Below are positions 12,250 to 23,345 of a stretch of 64,000 nt of DNA, one piece after another. The notes below the pieces were generated by a model. That model ran no database searches. It was given only the letters and a program-made list of their open reading frames with translations, and was not told the origin of the DNA. The position numbers and the translations under genes are program-made. Source of the DNA: Gambelia wislizenii (taxonomy: Eukaryota; Chordata; Lepidosauria; Squamata; Crotaphytidae); the NCBI GenBank assembly GCA_030847615.1, contig JAUMIR010000004.1, positions 75,361,001 through 75,425,000 of the forward strand, given 5' to 3'. How positions within the stretch are numbered: position 1 is the stretch's first letter; every line of letters begins with the position of its first letter.

Positions 12250-13853
12250 GTTTCATAGGTTTCAACTAAGAATTCTTGTGAAACAGATTTTAAAACTTAA
12301 GTAGGTAGGTGATTATACATCGTAGTGTTAATTACTAGGTTTCTAGTGGTTGATGGAAGTTATATTTGCCACAGGATGCCTGACTTTTGTGAGATGTTAG
12401 TTGGATGTACGTAAGATTTGCTAAAATATGAAGGAATTATATTTCATCTGACTTATTCCTGTTTCCAGAACTAATAGCTTGGTTTGGATATAATTTGAAT
12501 TTGATGTGGCTGTTTTAAAGACTGTGTGGCAGAAAAGGGGGACATATACTTATATATAAATAACAATAACAGAACAAAATTTTCAGCAAATGTTTGCCTC
12601 TTACACTAAATTGTTAACCATATAAGTGTTGCTACACTAAAAGAGTAAGCAGTTATTTTAATTCAGTCTTCTGCTTCTGTGTGTGATAGATTGTGGTTGA
12701 ATTTGTTGTTGCTATGGATTATTTGCAGGTAAAGACATTCATTTGATGTTTTTTTACTTGAATTTCTTCAGTGTTTCCTTCTTGGCTATTCCAGGTTTTG
12801 TAGGGCCTTTTCTTTTTAATTGGCTGTGTGGTGCACACTTCTTCTCATGAACATCTGGGCACATTATAGCTACTTGAAAAGCTGGTGAATGATAGCCCTT
12901 AGTCCTCTGCAAGCCAGTTGTGTTCGCCAGCTGCCATACATTGGATTTAATGTTTAATATGTATTCTCATGCACTAAAGAAACCACGCATTTGAGCATTT
13001 GTTCAAAGAAGAATATAGAGCATGGTGGTGGTCGTCGTTGTGGTGGTGGTGATGACTGATGTACAGGACTTTTTGACTGAGAACCTGGGGTGTAGAGAGC
13101 CCACAGTAGCTTTTTCAACCACCATGATGTACTGGGATGGTTTTATGGAAAGAGTGGTACTTATCTGTAGAGTACATTAACTAGTTATGTTACCATAATT
13201 TGAAAAGCAAAAGGGAACATACTGTATTTACTGACTGACTACTTCAAACTATCAATCGTTAAGATGGCTGTAACTTCAAATACTGCTGCTATATAAGCTG
13301 TGATAATTGCTACTAGAAATATTTCTAATCTTCATTGTATTTAAATAGCAACAATTTTAACTGATTATTTAATTATACCAACAATTGATCTAGTTAGCTT
13401 GACAATATCACATCACGACCTGGGATTAGAGGTATGCTTATCCATCCATCACTTCAGGCTCCCATAATACTGTGAGGGGAAACTACCAAGCGAATCAAAA
13501 AGAAGAGCCATGGATAGCAAAAGGGACAATGGATGGATGGGCTTGTGAAGGAGAAAACTGAAGGGAAGCAGCTGGGTATTCCAGAGGAAAAAGAAATAGC
13601 CCACAACCATGCTATATCACGCACTAGGGTCTTTCTCATCAGAGCCCCTATGGCTGCCATTCTCCTTTCTCATTCCTGCCTCTCTGTGTGAGTTCCATCA
13701 GTGTGATTAAATTCACAATCTTGGCCATACCTAATAATAGGATGTTCTCTATATGCGATTAATTGTGTTCATAGATTCACATTAATTAGACTTACAGAGG
13801 AAGCTTGCTTCCGAGTTCCAAAGGGAGCGGGACATTGTAAGAAAACCTGGGCC
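12250..13853. other. Non-coding DNA
   Basis: No gene recognised. There is a short GTGGTG-rich stretch at 13023-13052. Confidence 0.45.
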
Positions 13854-14066
13854 AAATCCACACAACACAAATAATCCACTTTGAAACTGGATTATTTGCC
13901 ATGGCTCCTTCCTATGGAATCCTGGGATTCATGGTTTGATGAGGCACCAGCACTCTTTGGCAGACTGCTAAAGATCTTGTAAAATTACAAAGCCCCAGGA
14001 TTCCATAGGAAGGAGCCATGACAAATAATCCAGTTTCAAACTGGATTATTTGAGTAGTGTAGATTT
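13854..14066. mobile_element. Palindromic MITE (AAATAATCCA type)
   Basis: The 213-bp element has long terminal inverted repeats. The left end runs AAATCCACACAACAC then AAATAATCCACTTTG; the right end is the complement of AAATCTACACTACTC then AAATAATCCAGTTTG. The centre carries ATCCTGGGATTC and the complementary CCCAGGATTCCATAGG, a core shared with the MITEs at 978 and 42969. A hAT-type non-autonomous element is likely. Confidence 0.75.
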
Positions 14067-16340
14067 GTGCCTGGACATTTTTAAAAGCCTCCTCGACAGA
14101 TATTTTTGCTCTGAAAAAGGGGAACATCTAGGAGAAGGAGGATGTATGGTAACCCTAAGTTATATTCGAGGAAAATTATTAAGAATTTTGTAATAAATGC
14201 CTAAACATAATTTAAATTGGTCTTCCTCAGGCTAGCTTTATTCATACAGAGGTGTGCACACATTGGCAAGGATTTCAGCAAACACAGTTGGACAGTGGAA
14301 GGTATTATTGCTACTCCAGATAAAATCAGAGGGTTGGCTTGGCAGTAGAGATTCTCCAAATGGTATCTAGCCTTCATCCAGCAGCCACACTTACCCAAAG
14401 TACTTCATGTTTGTATTGAAACCAAACACAAATGGAGACCAGAAATCACACTAGTGCAGAAACTGATTGATTCTGCTCAATAATACACAAGTCTGGGAAC
14501 ACTGCTGAGGCAAACATGCCCTTAAATTGTGCAGTTAACTTGAACTATTTCTATCCATTTGAAACAGATAATGTTTCAAATAATTCCATATGCAACCGTA
14601 TTGTTCAGCTGTACCATTTACTAGCAGAATTCATCTAAATCACTGTTTTAATAATCCGTACAGATTGCAGGGCTTTACTTTTTCGGAATGATTTTTTAAA
14701 GTACTGTACAGTTTCACATATGATGTTTTCGTTGTATAAGCATCCTATGGACTGTGTAATTAGGTTTTCATGGCAGTAGATTCTGTTGCTTTCCCTCACT
14801 TTTCCACACTTCTGAGGCAGGAAAAACCTTGAATGCAACAGAGTTGCAAATCAGAGTTTAAATTACAGTAAGTCTAACATCCACCGTTCTGTTTGAAATG
14901 TAAACATGAAGGGTTAAGATTGCTGTTCTGGTTTTTGCTCTCTGGAGACAAGAAACTGGATATTATATATTTTTAATGTTCTAGTAGCTAGTATTTTGAA
15001 CTAAGTATAATGTAAAATCTAAAATAGGTATTGACTACAGAATAATTTCTAATAATCTGACATTTCTCCAGATTTAATGAATGGCAATGTAAAGTTTTTA
15101 AACTGTAATTCAGGTTTTGTAAATAGAGATACTGCTTATGGGGTTAACCTACATAGAACTTTTTATTTGCATGAATGAACAGCAAAATGAGTACCTGTGT
15201 ACATCTCTGTTACATGCTACACTCTTTCTGAAAGTCTATATCCATGGTTCATTAGTTGTGGGGGTAGAGTGGGGAAAGAATATAAGAAACGTATTTCATT
15301 GCCAGGCTATTAGTAGGTGCCTTTAAACTGGTTTGTTAGCCAGATTTCCTATATGGTATTTTGTTATGCTTTCTGGTGCAGAAGGGGTGAAAAGGAGCAA
15401 ATTAAGTAAGGTGTTTTTCCCCTTCAAGAGCTGACATACAATGAAATTAAAAGTCCAGGCCTCCAAACACTTGTTCTTGATTTTGTTGTTAACTGTGATG
15501 ATTCAGGCATGCTTTGCAGACCTCTCTTCTCCACCTCCCACTTTTGCCTAGCCTTATTTCCATGAATTTAAAGTTGTGGATGATAGGGGACTTTTGACAA
15601 AGAACAATTATGTTACATAAGGAAGTGTTATATATAAAACATGTTTGAAATTGATGATTACTTAAGAAGTTTAGCTGTTGTTTGAATACTCACTATATCA
15701 ATGTATACTGAATAATGCTCGTACCCTGCTTTTTAAAATGAAGAACTGTGTCTTGAGGTAGGCTAAATGTGATAAGAAATGGAAACTAATGTATAATATC
15801 CTTGCATACTGATATTTAATCTCCATTATTTAATATTGCACCTGATGATGTTAGCTTTAAAGTACAGAAATGAAGGCTGGCAGCTGCTGTTGTTGTGAGT
15901 TAATCAATTCATTAACTAAATGTTAAAATCTGGATTTTAAATCTGCTTTTAATTTGCACTGTCTTCCTTAAAAGGATTGTAAAGCTGATAGTATTTTTAG
16001 AGTCAGGCAATGGGCTAAATCCTATGCTACTTGAAGAGAGTTCCACTTTTTCAACTAGACCTTCCCTTTTCTTCCTACAGTCCCCTGCACAAATTTGTTC
16101 TGGTAGACCTGCCAAGTGTCCAGAGCAGATTTGGGGAACACAAGGAGATTTGGGTATGGGGATTTTGGCATTCCAGCAGTATCTGTTCTGCTGTGGGAAG
16201 AATGCCTTTGAATATAATCTAATGTGTTTGTGAACTTGTACAACAATAACTAGAAAAGTAAATTGTGTTACTTCGCCAGTCCTGTGCACTTCCCTCCTAA
16301 TGTAGCTTCATCTTTCTACACTAAATACCTGGGTGATAAT
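14067..16340. other. Non-coding DNA, probable intron
   Basis: No gene or repeat boundary is recognised. The paired short ORFs near 15912-16289 on both strands are shadows without domains. Confidence 0.45.
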
Positions 16341-17476
16341 GTTTGACAAGGTTTTCCATGACATTCTTGCAAACAAGCTTATAAAATGTGGGCTAGACAA
16401 GTTAACTGTTAAATGGATTTGTAATTGGTTGACTGGCCGAACCCAAAGGGTGCTCAGCAGTGGCTCCTCTTCGTCTTGGAAAGATGTGACCAGTGGGGTG
16501 CCACAGGGTTCTGTCCTGGGCCCAGTGCTATTTAACATCTTTATCAATGACTTGGATGACGGAATTAGGGGCATACTTATCAAATTTGCAGATGACACCA
16601 AATTAGGAGGAGTAGCTAATACCCTAGAGGACAGGATCAAAATTCAGAATGACCTGGATAGACTGGAGAGCTGGGCCAAAGCTAACAAAATGAAATTCAA
16701 AACGGAGAAATGTAAAGTACTGCACTTAGGGCAGAAAAATGAAATGCATAGATATAAGATGGGAGAGACCTGGCTGAACGAGACTCCATGCGAAAGGGAT
16801 CTAGGAGTCCTAGTAGACCACAAGTTGAACATGAGTCAACAGTGTGATGCGGCAGCCAAAAAGGCCAATGCGATTTTGGGCTGCATCAATAGAAGTATAA
16901 TGTCTAGATCAAGGGAAGTAATAGTGCCGCTCTATTCTGCCTTGGTGAGACCTCACCTAGAATATTGTGTCCAGTTCTGGGCACCACAATTCAAAAAGGA
17001 TATGGACAAATTGGAGCATGTCCAGAGAAGGGCAACTAAAATGGTGAAAGGTCTGGAAACCATGCCTTATAAGGAAAGACTTAGGGAGCTGGGTATGTTT
17101 AGCCTGGAAAAAAGACGGTCAAGAGGCGATATGATAGCCCTGTTTAAGTATTTGAAGGGGTGTCACATTGAGGATGGAGCAGGCTTGTTTTCTGCTGCTC
17201 CAGAGACTGGAACATGGAGCAATGGATGCAAGCTCCAGGAACAGAGATTCCACCTCAACATTAGGAGGAACTTTTTGACAGTAAGAGCTGTTCGGCAGTG
17301 GAACGCACTCCCTCAGAGTGTGGTGAGGTCTCCTTCCTTGGAGGTCTTTAAACAGAGGCTGAATGGCCATCTGTCGGGAATGCTTTGATCGTGATTTCCT
17401 GCGTGGCAGAGGGTTGGACTGGATGGCCTTCGTGGTCTCTTCCAACTCTACAATTCTTTGATTCTATGATTCTATG
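16341..17476 (+). mobile_element. CR1 LINE, 5'-truncated copy 1
   Basis: The element starts abruptly inside the reverse transcriptase at TTTGACAAGGTT, aligning with 54827 of CR1 copy 2. It runs to the 3' UTR, which ends in TTCCAACTCTAC and the 8-bp repeats ATTCTATGATTCTATG characteristic of CR1. 5' truncation during target-primed reverse transcription is the normal fate of CR1 copies. The open frame and near identity to copy 2 suggest a relatively recent insertion. Confidence 0.9.
16342..17388 (+). pseudogene. CR1 ORF2 C-terminal fragment (reverse transcriptase and C-terminal domain)
   Basis: This is an uninterrupted reading frame of about 349 codons covering the second half of the CR1 ORF2 protein. 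Visible reverse transcriptase motifs are [16 protein letters not shown] and the catalytic FADDTKL, followed by the conserved CR1 C-terminal region ([38 protein letters not shown]). The apurinic endonuclease domain and the first RT blocks are missing through 5' truncation, so the fragment cannot retrotranspose. The apparent GTG start at 16333 is in flanking DNA and is not a real start. Compared with copy 2 it keeps CGA where copy 2 has TGA, and it lacks copy 2's small insertions, so it is the better preserved version of this part. Confidence 0.9.
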
Positions 17477-17526
17477 TTGATTGTTGTTGCTAATGCCTTC
17501 CAGTTGATCTCTACGTGTGTGCACGT

Positions 17527-17622
17527 GTGTGTGCTTGCACCTTCAAGTCACTTGTGAACTTACGGCAGCCCATGAATTTCATAGTGGTTTCTTAGGCAAA
17601 GAGTACTCAAAGGTGGTTTTTG
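17527..17622 (-). mobile_element. RTE-type SINE tail (part of a split 5S-derived SINE)
   Basis: On the minus strand it reads ACCTTTGAGTACTCTTTGCC, 'ctatgaaattcatgggctgcc' and 'gacttgaaggtgc', the 3' body shared by reptile SINEs mobilised by RTE/BovB LINEs. Its 5S-derived head probably lies at 18202-18300, separated by a 580-bp insertion. Confidence 0.55.
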
Positions 17623-18201
17623 TCTCGGTAGCGCAGTGGTACCTCTAAGCATATCAAAGGACCAGGAAGCAAAAGTTGTTGTAGCAGAGTTACAATCACC
17701 ACGCAATGAAATGAGCACATAGACATAGATGTGTGTCTAAACTATTTCTCTTTACTAAAACATGTTGTAGTAATACTGTATTTACAATGAGCCCGAGACT
17801 CCTAGAATACAGACTACATAACACAGCACAATGTACAGTGCAGTCTTGCACTGTACAGTCCAGACTGAAAGCACAGTCTGAGATCTAAATACAAGTCAAG
17901 TGTACAGAGATAGTGAGGTGATATAATTATTCAGTACAGATACAGTACAGTCATGGGTTATATAGTTAGTGGTTCTTACACATATTTTCCCATATTGATA
18001 AGACTTCATCCTTCACATGTCCTTCCCACATCTGTCTCCCAGACATAATCTAGATATGCTCACCAGCTGCATTTAGCCTTCTCATTGCTGGCCCCTGCAT
18101 GTTGTAGAATATTATACCATACCACCTCTTTCCAGTATAAATTTCCAGTGATTGTATATCACCTTAATAGTTTTGTCACTGAAAATTGAGGGCTGACTGT
18201 A
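17623..18201. other. Unclassified, possibly solo-LTR-like insertion
   Basis: AT-rich, non-coding DNA between the two parts of a split SINE. It contains a perfect hairpin, TGTACAGTGCA-gtct-TGCACTGTACA (17832-17857). On the minus strand there is a TATATAACCC box and a TG..CA-like outline, which could be an LTR, but neither ends nor target duplication could be fixed. Confidence 0.3.
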
Positions 18202-18300
18202 TAGCCTACAGCACCTGGTATTCATTAGTGGTCTCGCATCCAAGTACTAACCAAGACTGACCTTGCTTAGCTTCCAAGATCAGTCGGGATCTGGTGCTTT
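18202..18300 (-). mobile_element. 5S rRNA-derived SINE head
   Basis: The reverse complement follows vertebrate 5S rRNA from about base 25 to the 3' end: GATCTTGGAAGCTAAGCAAG, TTGGTTAGTACTTGGATG, GAATACCAGGTGCTGTAGGC. These include the internal control region. Scattered substitutions and the missing 5' end show that it is not a functional 5S gene. 5S-headed SINEs with an RTE tail are known from squamates (5S-Sauria type). The matching tail probably lies at 17527-17622. Confidence 0.75.
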
Positions 18301-18522
18301 AAGAATATTTAGGCCCTTTCTGATCCCTACTTATGATGACCCAATCATAGGGTTTTCTTGTCAACATTTGTTCAGAGAGAGTTTGCCATTGTCTTCCTCT
18401 AAGGCTGAGAGAGTATGACTTTCCAGCAGTAGTCCAGTGCATTTCTGTGGTTAAGTGGTGATTCAGATCCTGGTCTTCCAAGGTCCTAGTCCATCACTCA
18501 AACCACAACACCTTGATGCCTC
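18301..18522 (-). mobile_element. Sauria-type tRNA-derived SINE
   Basis: The minus strand carries the head 'gtttgagtgatggac', the box B-like stretch before 'gatctgaatcaccac', and the body 'gcctcagaggaaggcaatgg'-like segment (here CCTTAGAGGAAGACAATGGC), then AAGAAAACCCTATGATTGGG. The final ACAACAAC tail is missing. Confidence 0.65.
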
Positions 18523-19506
18523 TCCATGCTGTTGACTATAATATATATTATACTGTAAATCTGAGCTCACATGCATTGTTTTAAGAAAATGTTGTATTTC
18601 TCACATATCTTAGATTCATTAAAAAGAAAAATTTCCCTTTTCAGCAAAAGAAATCTATGTCATCCGTTGCTCTGTTGCTTGCACCATGGTTTCAGTACTA
18701 CTTATGTCTCTCTGGGTTATCAACCTTTTTTGTAGCTTTGCTTGTATGACAAGTAGTCTGACAAGTAGAAAATAATCACATAACATTATTCCTGGTATGG
18801 AGTTGAAGCACCTACTGGGTTTCACATGCTTATGTTCTGTATGTCAGGCTGTGCTAAGGCCTAGATGCAGGGCTAGAAAAATGTGGCAACCCATTGTTCA
18901 TGCAAGATCTGTTTAGCTTCACTAGAACAGATGTCTTCAGACCAGTGTCTGGCAAGTACTACAGTTTTTTTTTATTGAGCAGACATGGTTGGAGCACTTT
19001 AATCTGCAGTCCTAAGTAGACTTCTTTAGACGTTTGTTCTGTTCAAATAAGTGAGTTTGGGGTTGGTTTTATATATTTTTGGTTAGCAGCCAAAACATGT
19101 GCTCTCTGTGAACTGTATCCCAAGAGATTCGGTTCTTGTCTCTCAGTGTTGCCACTGAGCTTTGATAATGTGTAATAGGGACTCCAAGGCTAAACAGTTG
19201 TTGCTGTGAGGCCTTGCACTATGAGTAGAGGGATGTTCACCATGACAAGCACATCTGTGAAATCATGTTTAGGAGTTTTACAATTAGACCCAAGTCTATA
19301 CATTTTTGTTTGTTTCTTTGATTGATTGATTAAGAAAGTAACAATAGCTAAGTTGTTCTGGTTCCAGACAATGGCAAGATTAGATGGGCTCTGGAAGCAA
19401 AGTCTCGACAGTCAAAGGGTCTTTAGGATATGAAGTAGGGCCATATATTTAAACAGGGTTAAATCCAAATGGAATGTGAGAAGTGTGAATCAGGGAAAGC
19501 TAAATA
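18523..19506. other. Non-coding DNA
   Basis: No supported features. Confidence 0.45.
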
Positions 19507-19696
19507 CAGTTGCCCCTCCATATTCACAGATTTGGTATTCACGGATTTAAGTATTCATGGCTTGAAAATATTCTTAAAAAAATAATAATCCAAAAAGCAA
19601 GCCTTGATTTTGCCATCTTATATAAGGGACACCATTTTGCTATGCCATTGCATATAATGGGACTTGGGTATTCACGGGGGGTCCTGGACCAAACTG
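19507..19696 (+). mobile_element. Tigger/pogo-like non-autonomous transposon (family B)
   Basis: Flanked by TA. It begins CAGTTGCCCCTCCATATTCA and contains 'atttggtattcacgg', GCTTGAAAATATTCTT and GGGGGTCCTGGACCAAACTG at the right end. It is shorter than the copies at 48287 and 63214 because the end of the right arm is deleted. Confidence 0.7.
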
Positions 19697-19752
19697 TATT
19701 ATAAAACAGGATTAACTATGTGACCCCAAATATTGTGTATTCCTGAATGCAA

Positions 19753-19810
19753 AGGTTGGACTGGATGGCCCTTGTTGTCTCTTCCAACTCTGTGATTCTA
19801 AGATTCTAAG
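19753..19810 (+). mobile_element. CR1 LINE 3' tail fragment
   Basis: GGTTGGACTGGATGGCCC, CTTCCAACTCTGTGATTCTA and the terminal repeat ATTCTAAG match the CR1 3' UTR end of the long copies. Confidence 0.75.
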
Positions 19811-20287
19811 AAATGGAATGTATAAACATTGCAATGCTTTGGGTGAGCAAGCTAAAGTGGACAGGAATGGGACATTTTCAATCAGATAATGGTGTTTTAC
19901 TCAAGAAATTAAAATCTAAGAAGACATAGGGTGGCATTAATTGTGGAGAAAGATGTAGCAAAAGCAGTCAGGGGACATAATATAAAGGCTGACTGAATAA
20001 TATCAATAAGACGCCAGAAAAAACCTATCAGTATAATCGTAATCCAAGATTATGCTCTAACTGCAGAAGCAGAAGAGGAAGAACTGGAAAGATTCTATGC
20101 TAGAGTCCAGGGAGAAGTTGATCACATACCAAAACAGGATATGTTGTTATTCATAGGTGGTTGGAACATAAAAATAGGAAACAGAACCAAACATTGTTGG
20201 AGAATTTGGCCTAGGCTCAAGAAACAAAAGAAGAAAACAACTTTCTGAATTTTGTGAGGTCAACACAAAATTTGCTCATTGCAAACA

Positions 20288-20482
20288 AATGCTTAGGACT
20301 CTGGAGACCAAGGTTTGAATTCCCACCCATGGAGACCCACCTTGGGCAAGTCACACTCTCAGCCTCAGAGGAAGGCAAAGGCATACCCCCTCTGAACATA
20401 TCTTGCCAAGAAAACCCTGTGATAGGTTCACCTTTGGGTCTCCATAAGTTGGAAATGAGTTGAAGGCACACAACAACAACAA
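20288..20482 (+). mobile_element. Sauria-type SINE inserted in the BovB endonuclease region
   Basis: The head (GACTCTGGAGACC then GGTTTGAATTCCC as box B) is followed by GGGCAAGTCACACTCTCAGC, CTCAGAGGAAGGCAAAGGC, GCCAAGAAAACCCTGTGATA and the tail TTGAAGGCACACAACAACAA. The first part of the tRNA head, including box A, is missing. Confidence 0.8.
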
Positions 20483-21950
20483 AGAAGATGAAGCAGTAAA
20501 GTATGACAGCAATGGGGTCAGAATGGTTAATGCAACTGTTCGGTGACTTGTGTGCAGAAACAAAGAGAGCTACTATAATAACCAATGCAAAGAAACAGAA
20601 GAGGACAACAAAAAAGATAGAAAAAGAGACCTCTTCCGTAAGATTTGAGAAATTAAGAGGAAATTCAGACCCATGGGTGGGGATGCTATAAGACCAACAG
20701 GAGAACACACGGTATGATCAAGAAAAAGGAAAATGACAATGGAAACAATACACTGTAAAACTATATAAAAGAGATGAAAGGATGACAGGAAGAACCATTT
20801 GTCAGTCAACCCACGATTTTAGAAAGGGAAGCCACTTTCAAAGCACTTGGGAGAACTAAATCCATAGGAAAAGGTGTGATTATTGGATTATTGGAGTTTT
20901 TTCAAGCTGTAGAGAGGGAATCCATTCAAATTAACAAAAAATATCTGCCAAATATGGAAAACAAAACAGTGGCTCACAGAGTAGAAATGCTCAATATACT
21001 GTATATTGCAGTCCCCAAGAAAGGGGACATCAGGGTTTGTAGTAACCATTGGATCATTGCATTAATCTCCCATGGAAGCAATGTGATGTTCCAAATTTCA
21101 CAGCAGAGACTTTTTCCATATATGGAGTAAGAAATACCAGATGTCCAAGCTGGATTCAGAAAAGGAAGAGGCACTAGGGATCATGTTACAAGCATATTTT
21201 GCATAATGGGGTGCATAAAAGAATGTCAGAAGAAAATCAGCCTGTATTTTATAGGTTATAGCAAAGTCTTTTATTGTGTAGACCATGAAAAACTATGAAA
21301 CGCTTTAAAAGAAATGGGTGTGCCACAACATTTGATTCTCCCAACAATCAAGGACAAGATGTCAGTGTCAGGATAGAATATAGAAAAACAGAATGGTTTC
21401 CAATTGGCAAGGGGGGCAGGCATTTTTATCATCCTATCTGTTTCATTTATATGCTAAACATATGTGGAAAGATGGATTAGACTCTGAGGAAGGAGGTGTG
21501 ATAACTGGAAGAAAGAACATCAATAATTTAAGTTTTGCAAATGACACTATAGTATTAGCAGAAAATAGTGAAGACTTGCAATATCTGTTGAGGAATGTCA
21601 AAGAAGAAAGTGCAAAAGCAAGGTTATAGGTGAACATTAAGAAAACAAAAATAGTGAGCACAGATGATCTACACAACTTTAAAGTGGATGATGAAGACAT
21701 CAAAATAGTCAAAGGATTTTCTATACCTTGCCTCAGCCATCAATCAAAATGGAGACTGCGGCCAAGAAATCAGAAGAAGATTAGTACTTGGAAGGACAAT
21801 TATGGAGGAACTAGTTAAGATCCCCAAGTGTAAAGATGTATCATTGAATACCAAAGTCAGGATCATTCATGCTATAGTATTTCTGGTTTCAATGTACAGT
21901 TGTGAAAGCTGGAGAGTGAAGAAATTAGATAGGAGAAAAATCAACTCATT

Positions 21951-22379
21951 TGTCATGAGCCTGGAAACAGCTTTTCCAGGTGAACAGAAACCTCAAAGTA
22001 GGACAAGCAAATGCAATCACACTGGGAGCTAGTCAGGCAATGAAGGAGTAAGGCACAAATAAGAGCCGGCTGGCTCCAGTCTTTTTAAGTCTGGCGCCAG
22101 GAACAACTTGTGTGTTTTGTCAGCCCTTATCTTTGTGTGCTACTCCTTGGACCCTGGCTTTGTTGTCTGCCTAGACTCTTTGACCCCCTGGACTATCTGA
22201 CCTTGCTGCTCACCATATTCCTGAATTTCTGGACTGGCTTTTGACTTCACTTCTGCTTGAACCTCTGTATAGGCAAACTATTCTTGACTGTTAAGCTAGT
22301 AGTCAGTTTGTCTGCTGGGACAGTGTTCAGCCAGCTGTGCACTCTGTTACCTGGCAATAGTGGGCCGGCAACTATGACA
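21951..22379. mobile_element. Solo LTR (TGTCAT...ATGACA) inside the BovB LINE
   Basis: This 429-bp block starts TGTCATGAGCC and ends CAACTATGACA, so it has TG..CA ends within a 6-bp inverted repeat. It is flanked by TCATT (21946-21950) and TAATT (22380-22384), a 5-bp target duplication with one mismatch. Removing the block and one repeat restores the BovB reading (..INSF | ET.WRRVLGIPW). No coding or internal region remains, which fits recombination between two LTRs. ERV or Gypsy origin cannot be decided. Confidence 0.65.
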
Positions 22380-22682
22380 TAATTTGAAACGTAGTGGAGG
22401 AGAGTTCTGGGGATACCATGGACTGCTAAAAAGACAAATGTGTAGACTTTCCTTGGTTTTTTCTTGGGCTTTGAGGCTGTGATTTGGAAGAATTTATTTC
22501 TGACATTTCACCTGCATCTGTGGCTGGCATCTTCAGAGAATGGTCGGGTAGGGGTGCATGTGTGTGGGGGTTATATACTGTGAACTCCTGTTGGGGAGGT
22601 TATGTCAATTTGTGTATTGGAATGGCTAGTTTCTGGGTGGAGATATGCAAGGAGGATTAGTGTCTGTTTGGCTAATGGTTGG

Positions 22683-23345
22683 TTAATGGTCCATTATCTG
22701 CTGGAAGTCCCCCTGTCCCTGGGTGGAGTTCATTTGCAAGTGTTGAGTTCTGATTTTAGTTGTTTTTAGGACTGGCAGCCAGATTTTGTTTACTTTTAGG
22801 GTTTCTTCTTTCCTGTTGAAGTTGTCCAGGTGTTTGTGGATTTCAATAGCTTCTCTGTGCATTCTGACATGATCCTTGTTGCCCTGGTCCAGAATTTTGG
22901 TGTTTTTAAATAACATTTTGTGTCCAGGTTGGTTTATCACATGTTCTGCTACTGCTGATTTTTCTGGCTGGCTCAGCCTGCAAAGTCTCTCATGTTCCTT
23001 GATTTGTGTTTGCATACTGCAGTTAGTGGTCCCTATGTAAACTTGTCCACAGCTGCATGGTATGCGGTAAACTCCTGCAACTGTGAGAGGGTCTCTTGTC
23101 CTTGCTGAGCGTAGCATTTCTTGGATTTTCTTGGTTGGTCTGTAGATTGTTTAGAGGTCATGTTTCCTCATTAGTTTCCATATTCTGTCTGTGACTCCTT
23201 TGATGTATAGTAAAAATACCTTCCCTTTGGGTGGCTGTTTTTCTTTATTCCTGTGGTTTTTTCTGAGTCTGGCTGCTCTTGTGATGTCTGATCTGGAATA
23301 ACCATTAGCCTGTAGGGCCCAGATTAGGTGCTTCAGTTCATCCTC
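22683..23345 (-). pseudogene. PLE C-terminal fragment with GIY-YIG endonuclease (minus-strand copy)
   Basis: On the minus strand the reading begins at EDELKHLIWALQANGYSRSD, passes PPKGKVFLLYIKGVTDRIWK, then one stop after LMRKHDL (near 23158), and continues through TIYRPTKKIQEMLRSA into the GIY-YIG domain GVYRIPCSCGQVYIGTT with the Cys pair CSC, REAIEIHKHLDNFNR and the C-terminus. GIY-YIG nucleases nick target DNA for PLE retrotransposition. The reverse transcriptase part is absent, because this copy is truncated at the inverted junction. The GIY-YIG part itself is open (144 codons). Confidence 0.85.

Noticed and set aside
18202..18300. 5S rRNA gene
   Set aside because: The first 24 or so bases are missing and there are many substitutions; it is linked to SINE sequence.
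20217..20708. 163-codon minus-strand ORF with hydrophobic stretches
   Set aside because: It crosses the Sauria SINE and decayed BovB sequence on the antisense strand, and the hydrophobic look comes from A-rich sense DNA.
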